A stretch of 64,000 bases of DNA from TMED14 sp003507115 (GTDB lineage Bacteria > Bacteroidota > Bacteroidia > Flavobacteriales > Schleiferiaceae): assembly GCA_943787925.1 (NCBI GenBank), contig CALSOH010000001.1:310001-374000 (forward strand), in the 5' to 3' direction. Both the position numbers and the translations under genes were made by a program. The notes beneath the pieces are model-generated. The model did no database searches. It worked only from the letters and a program-made list of their open reading frames with translations, and had not been told where the DNA came from. Of this stretch, positions 34,805-43,410 are shown piece by piece; the first letter of the stretch is position 1; each line of letters begins with the position of its first letter.

Positions 34805-35959
34805 TTATTGAGTGAGGCTTTCAGCTTCAGAGAGTGGAATTCGATCTACCCCGCGGTAGGCGACGATGAAGGCATCGGCAAAGCCTTTTCCTTGAACGCC
34901 TAGCAGGGCCTTCTTAGCCTCCTCGAGGGTAGCATAATGGCCCTGAAGGTAGCGGTAGAGACGACCCTCCGACTTGATCCACACTTCTTCAACTTGGGAG
35001 AAGGGAGGTTCTGTAGTCGGTTTTTTTAAACCGGAAACGGACAATTGGATCGAGAATTCCACCTTGGGAGGGGCCGGAGCCGCAGGCGTTTCTGGCGCAC
35101 TTTCTGGCGCAGATCCATCAGTGGGTGCAGGACCAGCGGGAGGGAGGCCCCGCTCCCGACGCACTTTGTACGCCCCAAAGGACCGGGCAATAGCAGTGGA
35201 CATGGCATCTTGACCTTCGGCCCCATTCAAGAAGTCCTCTTCTTCTGAATTGGTCGTGAATCCCAGTTCAATCAGTACGGAAGGCATGGAGCAACGACTT
35301 GTGACATAGAGGGGTTGCTGACGGACACCCCGATCGCGGCGGCCCACATCGTTCTTGAAGGCGTTTTGAACGGTTTGGGCGAATTCAATACTCTGGTTTT
35401 GGAAAGCGTATTGGTAGAGGGTTAATGCAATGTAGGATTCTGGCTTGCGGGGATCGAATCCCTCATATTTATCTTGGTAATTGTCTTCCATGAGGATGAC
35501 CGAATTCTCCCTGAGGGCGACCTGGTTTTCATCATCGTGATTCTTCCCCATGACGTACGTAGATGACCCGTAGGCTGATTTGTTGTCCGCCGCGTCACAA
35601 TGAATCGAAATAAACAGGTCCCCTTTTTCGCGGTTCGCGATGGCCGTCCGTTCATAGAGTTCGAGGAAACGGTCCGAATTCCGGGTCAATACCACCTCCA
35701 CATCGGGGTACATGGCCTTGATTTTGGCAGCGGTTTGCTGGGCGACGGCCAAGGCCACATCCTTCTCGGTTGATCGATAGCGGCGCGTTCCTAGGTTGCC
35801 AGGATCTTTTCCACCGTGGCCAGCATCAATGATGACTTTTTGGACGCGGTCGGCATCCCCGATGGATTCCGGCCGAAATCCGAGGTAGGGTAGGGCAAAT
35901 ACCGCAATAAGAAACCAGCTCAGGCGTTGCAATGCAGTACTTTTGGACTTCGTATTCAT
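34805..35959 (-). CDS. N-acetylmuramoyl-L-alanine amidase with SPOR-like domain
   Basis: This 384-residue protein has an N-terminal hydrophobic signal region, an Amidase_3 domain and a C-terminal SPOR-like repeat. Zinc ligands are seen in IDAGHGGKDPG, in ISIHCDAADN and in the catalytic VLIELGFTTN. The last ~75 residues (VEEVWIKSEGRLYRYLQG and GFADAFIVAY) resemble SPOR, which binds denuded septal glycan. It splits stem peptides from murein in division or separation. The ATG (CAT at 35957-35959) overlaps the divergent lptD ATG. Confidence 0.9.
   Translation of the reverse strand: MNTKSKSTALQRLSWFLIAVFALPYLGFRPESIGDADRVQKVIIDAGHGGKDPGNLGTRRYRSTEKDVALAVAQQTAAKIKAMYPDVEVVLTRNSDRFLELYERTAIANREKGDLFISIHCDAADNKSAYGSSTYVMGKNHDDENQVALRENSVILMEDNYQDKYEGFDPRKPESYIALTLYQYAFQNQSIEFAQTVQNAFKNDVGRRDRGVRQQPLYVTSRCSMPSVLIELGFTTNSEEEDFLNGAEGQDAMSTAIARSFGAYKVRRERGLPPAGPAPTDGSAPESAPETPAAPAPPKVEFSIQLSVSGLKKPTTEPPFSQVEEVWIKSEGRLYRYLQGHYATLEEAKKALLGVQGKGFADAFIVAYRGVDRIPLSEAESLTQ
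35938..35945 (+). promoter_or_regulatory. Promoter -7 element TACTTTTG for lptD
   Basis: Exact TAnnTTTG, 12 bases before the lptD ATG, inside the coding region of the divergent amidase gene. Confidence 0.75.
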
Positions 35960-38447
35960 GGGATTGGGAACAAAATTACGCGGTTTCGCGTCAATATGCC
36001 TGTTGCTCTCCGGGACATTTTCGGTCTGGGGACAAGATGCGGTATCCACGTCACCTATCCAATTCCGTTCCAAACAAGACGGAGTCTACCTGGTCCATAA
36101 AAATGCCGTCCTCTTGCAAGAAGAAGCCATGGTCACCATGGAGGGGATGGAATTGCGGGCGCACTTTATTGAAATCAACTACGCGGAACACGTGTTGACC
36201 GCCTATGGGGTGGCCCAGCCGGACGGCCGAGTGACGGGCCGACCCATCTTCACCCAGGGAGATCGGCAGTTCGGGGCGGATACACTGCGGTACAATTACG
36301 AGACCCAAAAAGGGTGGGTGTACCAAGGAAATACGACGGAAAATGGGGGCTACATCCACGGCGATCGCATCAAAATGATTGATGACAGCAGCTACTATTT
36401 GGGCCCCATGAGCTTTACGACCTGTAACCACGAGCATCCGCACTTCGCCATTGTGACCCAAAAAGCCCGCTTAGATATCGGCAAGCGCATTGTGACGGGA
36501 CCGGCTTTTCTGGAAATTTTGGACTTACCCACGCCCTTGGGCTTGCCCTTTGCTTTCTTTCCCATGATGGAAAAACAAGCAAGTGGATACATCCTGCCTA
36601 CGTTTACGGACAAACGGGAGTGGGGACTGGGCCTAGTAGGCGGCGGGTACTATTGGTCCTTCAATGACCATTATGACCTCCGGCTCACGGGGGATGTATA
36701 CACCCAAGGGTCTTTTGGCATCCAAGCGGCCAGTAATTACCGGTTTCGCTACCGGTATTCGGGCAATGTGGGTCTGCAAATCAACCGCACCAAATTTGGC
36801 GATCCCCGCCAAACCAATGGCCAATTCATGGATTCGCGGGATTACCGCTTGACCTGGAGTCATAGCCAAGATCCCAAAGCGCACCCTAGTCAGCAATTCA
36901 GCGCCCGCGTGGAACTGGCCACGGGAAGCTTCTTCAAGAACACGACGACCAACGCCCAAGATTTTCAGAAGAACGACATGTCGTCGTCGATCAGCTACAC
37001 CAAGCGCTGGCCCGGCAGTCCCTTTTCGCTCACCGCGGCAGCTCGCCACCGACAGAACAACCAAAATGGGACCTTGTCTTTGAGTTTGCCCGACATCAAT
37101 TTTGGAATGAGCCGCATTCAGCCTTTTGCCCGGCGTAATCCCGTGGGCGGAACTCGATGGTATGAGAAAATTGGCCTGACGTATAGTATGCAAGGGCGCA
37201 ATGAAACGAGTGGCCTATTGACCGAAATGGCGACACCGACTCTGTTGTTTGCTGCAGACCGGCTGCGCTCTGGGGTCAACCACAGTGCCAACATGGGGAC
37301 CAATATTAAAGTTCTGCGCTTCATCACGGTCAATCCCAATGCCAACTACCAAGAGCGGTGGTATCCCTATGCGCTGGACTACCGCTGGGATTCTGTTTCC
37401 CAGTCGGTGGAACGAGACACAGTTACCGGATTTTTTGCGGCCCGGGAATATGGAGTGAGTGCCGGAGCGACGACAACGATTTATGGTATTTTCAACCTGC
37501 GTGGGGGACCAGTCAAGGCGATTCGGCATATGATGTACCCTTCGGTCTCTTGGCGTTATGTGCCGGATTTCACCACCGAGCGGTGGAATGCCTTTCAAAC
37601 CGTCCAGTCGGACACCTCCGGGACGCTAAAGACCTACAGCCGTTACCAAGGCTTCATCTTTGGCGCCCCGGGAGTGGGCAATCAGGGTGGGCTCAACTTC
37701 CGCTTGCGCAATACGCTGGATGGAAAGTGGGCTCTGGGAGACTCGGGTTCGGTCAAGAAATTCAATTTGCTGGAAGACTTCACGCTGGAAAGTAACTACA
37801 ACCCCCTGCTGGCAAGCAACCCCCTGAGTCCCGTCGGAGTTCGGGCTAGTACGAGCTTTCTGAAGAGCAAGGTCCGACTGTCCTATCAAGGGGCCTACGA
37901 TTGGTATGCCATGGACTCCAGCGGCCAGCGCCTCGAGACCTTCGCCTGGTCGGCCGGGCAAGGCCCCTTGCGCCCCACCTTACACCAGATGTCCGTTGAC
38001 CTGCGCTTCCGCGGCGGCAATGCCGCTGGGCGCCCCCTGGCACCCATGAATGAGATGGGCTTGGAGCAAGATCTCTACCCCGATTATTACGGGTACATGG
38101 ATTTTATGGATTGGCATGCCCCGTGGACCTTTAATCTGGGCTATTCCCTGCGCCAAAATACCCAAGCAGGCTCCATGGACCTGAAGACGACCCAAAGTGT
38201 GCGGATGGATGCCTCGTGGGAACCCACGGCCAATTGGCGCTTGGGCATTACCACGGGCTACGATTTGAAGGCGCGGGACTTCACGTTTACCACCATCGAT
38301 GTCCTACGCCAACTGCATTGTTGGGAAATGCGCATTCGCTGGGTTCCATTCGGCTATGCCCGGTCCTACAACATTGGAATCGGCGTCAAGGCTCCCCTCA
38401 TGTCGGCCCTCAAGTTGGAGCGTCGGCGCGGCATCGGCGATTACTAG
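35958..38447 (+). CDS. lptD: LPS-assembly outer-membrane protein LptD
   Basis: This 829-residue outer-membrane protein has a signal peptide (about 1-25), an OstA/LptD-N beta-jellyroll domain (GAVLLQEEA, LTAYGVAQPDGRVTG) and a large C-terminal barrel rich in Tyr-ended strands. It forms the LPS insertion channel with an LptE partner not encoded nearby. ATG 35958 follows the TACTTTTG box by 12 bases; the longer frame from 35943 would start before it. The gene converges on the pabA/trpG gene with a 30-base gap holding a small inverted repeat. Confidence 0.85.
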   Translation: MGLGTKLRGFASICLLLSGTFSVWGQDAVSTSPIQFRSKQDGVYLVHKNAVLLQEEAMVTMEGMELRAHFIEINYAEHVLTAYGVAQPDGRVTGRPIFTQGDRQFGADTLRYNYETQKGWVYQGNTTENGGYIHGDRIKMIDDSSYYLGPMSFTTCNHEHPHFAIVTQKARLDIGKRIVTGPAFLEILDLPTPLGLPFAFFPMMEKQASGYILPTFTDKREWGLGLVGGGYYWSFNDHYDLRLTGDVYTQGSFGIQAASNYRFRYRYSGNVGLQINRTKFGDPRQTNGQFMDSRDYRLTWSHSQDPKAHPSQQFSARVELATGSFFKNTTTNAQDFQKNDMSSSISYTKRWPGSPFSLTAAARHRQNNQNGTLSLSLPDINFGMSRIQPFARRNPVGGTRWYEKIGLTYSMQGRNETSGLLTEMATPTLLFAADRLRSGVNHSANMGTNIKVLRFITVNPNANYQERWYPYALDYRWDSVSQSVERDTVTGFFAAREYGVSAGATTTIYGIFNLRGGPVKAIRHMMYPSVSWRYVPDFTTERWNAFQTVQSDTSGTLKTYSRYQGFIFGAPGVGNQGGLNFRLRNTLDGKWALGDSGSVKKFNLLEDFTLESNYNPLLASNPLSPVGVRASTSFLKSKVRLSYQGAYDWYAMDSSGQRLETFAWSAGQGPLRPTLHQMSVDLRFRGGNAAGRPLAPMNEMGLEQDLYPDYYGYMDFMDWHAPWTFNLGYSLRQNTQAGSMDLKTTQSVRMDASWEPTANWRLGITTGYDLKARDFTFTTIDVLRQLHCWEMRIRWVPFGYARSYNIGIGVKAPLMSALKLERRRGIGDY
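35971..35978 (-). promoter_or_regulatory. Promoter -7 element TAATTTTG for the amidase gene
   Basis: Exact TAnnTTTG on the minus strand, 11 bases before the amidase ATG, inside the coding region of lptD. Confidence 0.7.
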
Positions 38448-38464
38448 TCGTACTTTTTCTCCGG

Positions 38465-38481
38465 CTAGGAGAGTATCCTAG
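38465..38481. other. Inverted repeat CTAGGA-GAGTA-TCCTAG between lptD and pabA
   Basis: A perfect 6-bp stem with a 5-base loop in the convergent gap, overlapping the pabA stop codon. No strong T-tract, so it is at best a weak terminator. Confidence 0.4.
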
Positions 38482-39071
38482 GCCCGCCCTGCGAGACGAG
38501 CGGCATCTTCGCGCGCTCGAGCCACCCAATTCGCCAGCAGGGCATCCCCCGCGGGCGTCAGAATACTTTCTGGGTGAAATTGTACGGCATAGGCCCCGAG
38601 TTCAGGCCATTCGGCCGCCATGGCTACCCCATGGGACAGTCGGGCGGTGACGGCTTCGTCGATGCCTTCGACAGCCCAGGAGTGGTATAGCCCTACTTCC
38701 ATGGGAAAGGACATGTTCGCAAACAAGTGGGAATGGACCAAGGCCTGGTCGATGGTTCGGGCGACACCGTGTTGGGGAGGCCCGGCGTGGTAGAGGGTGC
38801 CCCCCGCATGCAGACCCAAGGCTTGCATGCCCAAACAGACCCCCAGTATAGGCTTGCGCCCTACGAACCGCTGAACGGCCTCCATGAGGCACCCGGCATC
38901 CGGGGGGAGACCTGGGCCGGGGGAAAAAATAAGGACGTCTCCGGATTCCAGAATGTCCATCGCATGGGCATCGTCGTTTCGAACTACGGTGACGCGATCC
39001 ACCATGGGCTCTAGCCGGTGGGCCAGATTAAAGGTGAAGGAGTCGAGGTTGTCGAGGATGGCGACATGCAT
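38478..39071 (-). CDS. Anthranilate / aminodeoxychorismate synthase glutamine amidotransferase
   Basis: This 197-residue class I glutamine amidotransferase supplies ammonia for anthranilate or p-aminobenzoate synthesis (TrpG/PabA). The catalytic triad is Cys in GVCLGMQAL, then His and Glu in FHPESILT. No trp or pab partner is adjacent, so the two roles cannot be separated. The promoter TACCTTTG (39076-39083) ends 4 bases before the ATG 39071; longer frames begin upstream of it. Confidence 0.85.
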   Translation of the reverse strand: MHVAILDNLDSFTFNLAHRLEPMVDRVTVVRNDDAHAMDILESGDVLIFSPGPGLPPDAGCLMEAVQRFVGRKPILGVCLGMQALGLHAGGTLYHAGPPQHGVARTIDQALVHSHLFANMSFPMEVGLYHSWAVEGIDEAVTARLSHGVAMAAEWPELGAYAVQFHPESILTPAGDALLANWVARAREDAARLAGRA

Positions 39072-39075
39072 GGCA

Positions 39076-39083
39076 CAAAGGTA
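39076..39083 (-). promoter_or_regulatory. Promoter -7 element TACCTTTG for pabA/trpG
   Basis: Exact TAnnTTTG on the minus strand, 4 bases before ATG 39071; predicted near-leaderless transcript. Confidence 0.75.
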
Positions 39084-39361
39084 GCCCCGTGAGGGATGTG
39101 GGAGGCCTAGCGGTTCCAAAGCTAGCAAGGTGGCGGTGGGGAACGCGTGCGGGGTGGTCATCACAAAACAGGGGAAACGGGCAACCAGGAATGTCCGCCT
39201 TTCAGGGAAAGCAAGCCGCTACAAGTGGGGCCATTCTCTGGACCACCTGGCCGTTCAGGACAGTTTCATGGACGTGAGGCGGAGTGGGGGATGATTCGGG
39301 CAGGTCAAAAAGCGTTCATGTCGCCAAGAATGCCGAATTTGGTAGAAATAAAAGATATTTC
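39084..39361. other. Non-coding gap of 278 bases with a possible decayed gene end
   Basis: No convincing complete gene or RNA is visible. On the minus strand, bases 39202-39315 encode 37 codons, with no start codon, ending in a stop. The peptide contains HVHETVLNGQVVQR, which resembles the C-terminal tail of amidohydrolases such as dihydroorotase-like enzymes. It may be the remnant of a lost gene, or chance. Confidence 0.25.
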
Positions 39362-39745
39362 ATGCGACATATTATTCATACCGACCAAGCTCCAGACCCC
39401 ATTGGCCCCTATAGCCAAGCCGTGCGGGCTGGCGATTTTGTATTCGTTTCCGGGCAGATAGCCTTGGATCCAACAACCGGAGAACTAAAAATGGCCACCT
39501 TGGCCGAGGAAGTGCAATGGGTGTTGAAAAATCTTTGTGCTGTGCTCGACGCGGCTGGGGCCACCCCGAAGGATGTCGTGAAATGCAGCATCTTTTTAAC
39601 GGATATGGCCCTTTTTGCCCAAGTGAATACCTATTACGCACAGATTTTTGGCGAATCCGCCCCGGCGCGAGAAACCGTCGCGGTCCGGGGCTTGCCAAAG
39701 GGCGTTCGGGTCGAGATTTCTGCGACGGCCTACCTACCTTTGTGA
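39362..39745 (+). CDS. ridA: RidA family enamine/imine deaminase
   Basis: RidA hydrolyses reactive enamine intermediates produced by PLP enzymes, such as threonine dehydratase. The protein is 127 residues from ATG 39362, standard length. Family motifs are PIGPYSQAV near the N-terminus, FVSGQIALDP, and late VAVRGLPKGVRVEISATAY with the conserved Arg. The lpdA promoter TACCTTTG overlaps its last codons. Confidence 0.92.
   Translation: MRHIIHTDQAPDPIGPYSQAVRAGDFVFVSGQIALDPTTGELKMATLAEEVQWVLKNLCAVLDAAGATPKDVVKCSIFLTDMALFAQVNTYYAQIFGESAPARETVAVRGLPKGVRVEISATAYLPL
39735..39742 (+). promoter_or_regulatory. Promoter -7 element TACCTTTG for lpdA
   Basis: Exact TAnnTTTG inside the end of ridA, 25 bases before the lpdA ATG at 39768. 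Confidence 0.65.
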
Positions 39746-39767
39746 CCATCCAACTAAATAGAACACG

Positions 39768-41153
39768 ATGGAATACGATGTGATTGTATTGGGCTCTGGC
39801 CCGGGCGGCTATGTGGCGGCGATTCGCGCAAGTCAATTGGGTCTGAAGACCGCGGTGGTAGAAAAAGAAAGCCTCGGCGGGGTTTGCCTGAACTGGGGAT
39901 GTATCCCAACCAAAGCATTGATTAAGAGCGCCCAAGTGTTCGAATACATTCAGCACGCCGAAGACTATGGCATCACCGTGAAGGAAGCCACCCATGACTT
40001 TGGCAAGGTGGTCAAGCGCAGCCGCGATGTCGCGGACGGCATGAGCAAGGGCATTCAATTTTTGATGAAAAAGAACAAGATTGACGTGGTCATGGGCTAT
40101 GGCAAGGTGCTTCCCGGCAAGAAACTGGAAGTGAAGGGCGGCCAAGGGACCCAAATCCTGAGTGCTAAGCACATTATTTTGGCCACCGGCGGCCGTTCGC
40201 GAGAATTGCCCAGCCTTCCCCAAGACGGCAAGAAAATCATCGGCTACCGCGAAGCCATGACGTTGGCCACCCAACCTAAATCCATGGTCATCGTCGGTTC
40301 CGGCGCCATCGGCGTCGAATTTGCCTACGTCTACAATGCGATGGGCACCCAGGTAACCATCATGGAATACCTCCCGAACATCGTTCCCAATGAGGACGTT
40401 GAGGTGTCCCAAGCGTTGGAACGCACGTTCAAAAAGAACGGCATCGACATTCAAACAGGAACGGAAGTGACCAAAGTAGATACGTCCGGCAAGGGCTGTG
40501 TCGTGACCTACAAAAACGCAAAAGGGGAGCAAACCCTGACGTGTGATGTCGTACTGAGCGCTGTAGGTGTGGCCACCAACATCGAAAACATCGGCTTGGA
40601 GTCGGTGGGAATTAAGACAGAAAAAGGTCGTGTCGTCGTCGATGACATGTACCGCACGAGTGTTCCGGGCTACTACGCCATTGGGGACATTGTCAAGGGC
40701 CAAGCCCTCGCACACGTGGCCTCCGCAGAAGGCATTATTTGTGTCGAAGCCATTGCCGGCCACCATCCGGCCGCCTTGGATTACGGCAACATTCCTGGAT
40801 GTACCTATTGTTCGCCTGAAATCGCTTCCGTCGGAATGACCGAGAAGGCCGCGAAGGAAGCCGGCTACGAGATCAAAGTGGGCAAATTCCCCTTCAGCGC
40901 CTCGGGCAAAGCCTCGGCTGCCGGAGCGAAAGATGGTTTTGTGAAGATGATTTACGACGCCAAATACGGCGAACTCCTCGGAGCGCACATGATTGGGGCA
41001 AATGTTACCGAAATGATTGCAGAAATTGTAGCTGTGCGAAAGTTGGAGACCACAGGCATGGAATTGCTTAAGACCGTTCACCCGCACCCCACAATGAGTG
41101 AAGCGGTGATGGAAGCGACGGCCGTTGCCTATGACGAAGTCATTCACCTCTAA
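39768..41153 (+). CDS. lpdA: Dihydrolipoyl dehydrogenase
   Basis: This FAD enzyme (E3) reoxidises dihydrolipoyl groups of 2-oxoacid dehydrogenase complexes and the glycine cleavage system, reducing NAD+. It is 461 residues. FAD binding is by GSGPGGYVAAI (about residues 9-19), and the redox disulphide is GGVCLNWGC (Cys40 and Cys45). The catalytic His-Glu pair is in VHPHPTMSEAVME near the end. The fused E1 gene is about 13 kb away; no E2 gene is in the window. Confidence 0.95.
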   Translation: MEYDVIVLGSGPGGYVAAIRASQLGLKTAVVEKESLGGVCLNWGCIPTKALIKSAQVFEYIQHAEDYGITVKEATHDFGKVVKRSRDVADGMSKGIQFLMKKNKIDVVMGYGKVLPGKKLEVKGGQGTQILSAKHIILATGGRSRELPSLPQDGKKIIGYREAMTLATQPKSMVIVGSGAIGVEFAYVYNAMGTQVTIMEYLPNIVPNEDVEVSQALERTFKKNGIDIQTGTEVTKVDTSGKGCVVTYKNAKGEQTLTCDVVLSAVGVATNIENIGLESVGIKTEKGRVVVDDMYRTSVPGYYAIGDIVKGQALAHVASAEGIICVEAIAGHHPAALDYGNIPGCTYCSPEIASVGMTEKAAKEAGYEIKVGKFPFSASGKASAAGAKDGFVKMIYDAKYGELLGAHMIGANVTEMIAEIVAVRKLETTGMELLKTVHPHPTMSEAVMEATAVAYDEVIHL

Positions 41154-41154
41154 G

Positions 41155-42075
41155 ATGCCGATTCGTCTCCGCGCTGCCGACATTCTCCATGGATTTGAGC
41201 GATTCCTGCTCTCCGTGCAGGCGTGGCAGGCTGAGAGTGGAGAAATTGTCGCACTTCTTGGCCCTTCGGGATCCGGAAAAAGTACTTTTTTGAATATCCT
41301 TGCGGCCCGCATGGTGCCCGATGAAGGAAAAGTTTGGTATGGTTCCACGCCGCACATCCGCGTACCACTGGTGCCTGGCCACCCTCGAATCAAAATGGTC
41401 CGACAAGACTTCGGTCAAATGCCCTTCAAAACCGTCCGCGACAACCTGCTCGAGTTCGCGGGAATTCGAAGCGAGGCGGCGGAGGATCGCGCTGTGCGCA
41501 CATGGATTAAAACCTTGGATTTAGCCCCGGCTTTGACGGAAAAAGCCCGCGGCCTATCTGGCGGTGAGCTGCAGCGCCTCGCTATCGGTCAGGCCCTTAT
41601 CGGCCGACCGGGGGTACTCTTGCTCGACGAGCCCTTCTCCCACTTGGATCCCTACCACAAACGTCGCCTGCAGGACATACTTCGCGATTGGCAGAAGCGT
41701 TCTGGGGCCACTGTCGTCATGGTCGTGCACGACGTGCGCGATGCGATGGAATGGGCCGACCGCATAGATGTCATGCAAGATGGAAGTGTCGTGGAGACCG
41801 GGACGCCGGACAGGATTTATTCCCGCCCTCAAACCCATGCGATGGCTCATGCCTTTGGTCGGATAAATGAGCGTCCACAGAAACGGGTTCCCAAGTCCTT
41901 GGTCAAGCATCCTGAGGCCTTTGTGATTGATCAAACGTGGTACCTCCGACCTGAGCACCTGGATGAATCTCAGGTTCCAAGCACCGCCTTACGGGTGCGG
42001 GTGGAGCGCTCGGGATATGAAGCTATTCAAATTTGGGAGGACGCCGGGCAGGCCTGGTATACCCGGGTGAGCTAA
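41155..42075 (+). CDS. Orphan ABC transporter ATP-binding protein
   Basis: This 306-residue ATPase has Walker A GPSGSGKST (about residues 40-48), signature LSGGELQRL and Walker B VLLLDEPFSHLD. A C-terminal region beyond the catalytic domain (WYLRPEHL) resembles the regulatory domains of spermidine/putrescine or iron importer ATPases. No permease or binding protein is adjacent. It starts 1 base after the lpdA stop. An alternative in-frame ATG lies inside lpdA. Confidence 0.82.
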   Translation: MPIRLRAADILHGFERFLLSVQAWQAESGEIVALLGPSGSGKSTFLNILAARMVPDEGKVWYGSTPHIRVPLVPGHPRIKMVRQDFGQMPFKTVRDNLLEFAGIRSEAAEDRAVRTWIKTLDLAPALTEKARGLSGGELQRLAIGQALIGRPGVLLLDEPFSHLDPYHKRRLQDILRDWQKRSGATVVMVVHDVRDAMEWADRIDVMQDGSVVETGTPDRIYSRPQTHAMAHAFGRINERPQKRVPKSLVKHPEAFVIDQTWYLRPEHLDESQVPSTALRVRVERSGYEAIQIWEDAGQAWYTRVS

Positions 42076-42102
42076 ATCGGCCTGTGCCGCGCGGTGGGAC
42101 AC

Positions 42103-42133
42103 AAAAAAAGCCGATGCGTGTGCACCGGCTTTT
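42103..42133 (-). terminator. Terminator after rplT (bidirectional)
   Basis: On the minus strand AAAAGCCGGTGC / GCATCGGCTTT is followed by seven Ts (42109-42103); the plus strand has a shorter T-run and may also end the ABC ATPase transcript. Confidence 0.8.
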
Positions 42134-42153
42134 CCTAATCAGCAGAACCTTAC

Positions 42154-42498
42154 TTACTTCACTTTATCGACAACGGCTTTGAACGCTTCCGGGTGGTTCA
42201 TGGCCAAATCAGCCAATACCTTGCGGTTGAGTTCGATGTTGTTGGCGTGCAGCTTGCCCATCAATTGGCTGTAGGAAATTCCGTTGATACGGGCTCCAGC
42301 GTTGATACGAGCAATCCACAAAGCGCGGAAGTTGCGTTTTTTGTTGCGGCGATCGCGGTATGCATACTGCAGACCTTTCTCGACGGCGTTTTTAGCGACC
42401 GTCCACACATTTTTGCGGCGGCCGAAGTAGCCTTTGGCCATGGCCATCACGCGTTTGCGACGGGCACGAGAGGCGACATTGTTTACTGAACGTGGCAT
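42154..42498 (-). CDS. rplT: 50S ribosomal protein L20
   Basis: L20 is a 114-residue, highly basic 23S rRNA-binding protein needed early in large-subunit assembly. The family start PRSVNNVASRARRKRVM is clear, as is the typical RNKKRNFRALWIARINAG segment. It is the last gene of the thrS-infC-rpmI-rplT operon and is followed by a terminator. Confidence 0.98.
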   Translation of the reverse strand: MPRSVNNVASRARRKRVMAMAKGYFGRRKNVWTVAKNAVEKGLQYAYRDRRNKKRNFRALWIARINAGARINGISYSQLMGKLHANNIELNRKVLADLAMNHPEAFKAVVDKVK

Positions 42499-42579
42499 AG
42501 TTTACATTTTTTTTGGCAGCGCGGCAGCCGAAACTACACTTAGGGGCGCTTGCACAGGGTTAATGATTACCAAAAAGGA

Positions 42580-42774
42580 TTACAGAACCAACTGCTCCTT
42601 GATAGACTTAACGTCGGACTTGTGGACCAACGTGGCATGCGTCAAACGACGCTTGCGATCGGTTGCCTTTTTGGTCAAGATGTGACTCTTGAAGGCATGC
42701 TTGCGCTTGATTTGTCCAGTGCCGGTCAGCTTGAAGCGCTTCTTTGCGCTGGACTTGGTTTTCATCTTAGGCAT
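42580..42774 (-). CDS. rpmI: 50S ribosomal protein L35
   Basis: L35 is a 64-residue basic large-subunit protein. The family start MPKMKTKSSAKKRFKLTGTG and an internal HILTKKATDRKRRL segment identify it. It lies between infC and rplT in the conserved order. Confidence 0.97.
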   Translation of the reverse strand: MPKMKTKSSAKKRFKLTGTGQIKRKHAFKSHILTKKATDRKRRLTHATLVHKSDVKSIKEQLVL

Positions 42775-42806
42775 AATTCCTTCGATTTGGGGTTGCTGAT
42801 TAGTCT

Positions 42807-43376
42807 TTATTTCTTTTTAATCGGAGCGATTAAGATGAACATCCGTTTACCTTCCAAGTGGGGGAGAGCCTCCACTTTACCGAGGTCCGATACATCTTGG
42901 GCCAAACGCAGCAGAAGCAATTCGCCTTGCTCTTTGTAGATGATCGAGCGTCCTCGGAAGAACACAAAGGATTTCAGCTTAGCGCCTTCTTCCAAAAACT
43001 TGCGTGCATGCTTGAGCTTAAACTCGTAATCGTGGTCATCCGTTTGGGGGCCAAATCGGATTTCTTTGATTACCACTTTTTGGGCTTTGGCCGCAATTTC
43101 CTTCTGCTTTTTCTTTTGATCGTAGAGGAACTTTTTATAGTCAATGATCTTGCAAACAGGCGGGTCGGCCTTTTCGGCGATCATAACGAGATCAAGTTCC
43201 TCGGCTTCGGCCATGGCCATCGCTTCGCGAGAAGAGATAACAATGGGTTCTTGGCCATCGCGAAGCAAACGAATCTGAGTTTCGCGAATTGCGTCGTTGA
43301 TTTTGTGGGGGTTTTCGGGTACGACTGGTCGGTAAGGACCGCGTCCACGTCCACCATTGCGGAAGGGCTGTGCCAG
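42807..43376 (-). CDS. infC: Translation initiation factor IF-3 (non-AUG start)
   Basis: IF-3 keeps ribosomal subunits apart and checks start-codon pairing. The C-terminal domain is clear: VVIKEIRFGPQTDDHDYEFKLKHARKFLEEGAK. The N-terminal domain starts PHKINDAIRETQIRLLRDG, upstream of the first standard start in this frame (a TTG at 43268). No ATG or GTG exists between there and the in-frame TAA at 43389-43391. I place the start at CTG 43374-43376, giving a 189-residue protein starting (M)AQPFRNGG; other non-AUG codons are possible. E. coli infC starts with AUU and is self-regulated because IF-3 rejects unusual starts. Confidence 0.85.
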   Translation of the reverse strand: MAQPFRNGGRGRGPYRPVVPENPHKINDAIRETQIRLLRDGQEPIVISSREAMAMAEAEELDLVMIAEKADPPVCKIIDYKKFLYDQKKKQKEIAAKAQKVVIKEIRFGPQTDDHDYEFKLKHARKFLEEGAKLKSFVFFRGRSIIYKEQGELLLLRLAQDVSDLGKVEALPHLEGKRMFILIAPIKKK

Positions 43377-43410
43377 AGTTTTACGTGTTTAGTTACTGTT
43401 CAATCATGTG

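Noticed and set aside
39372..41393. A 673-codon minus-strand frame across ridA and lpdA
   Set aside because: It is the antisense shadow of lpdA, which has full family motifs; the shadow has no recognisable domain.
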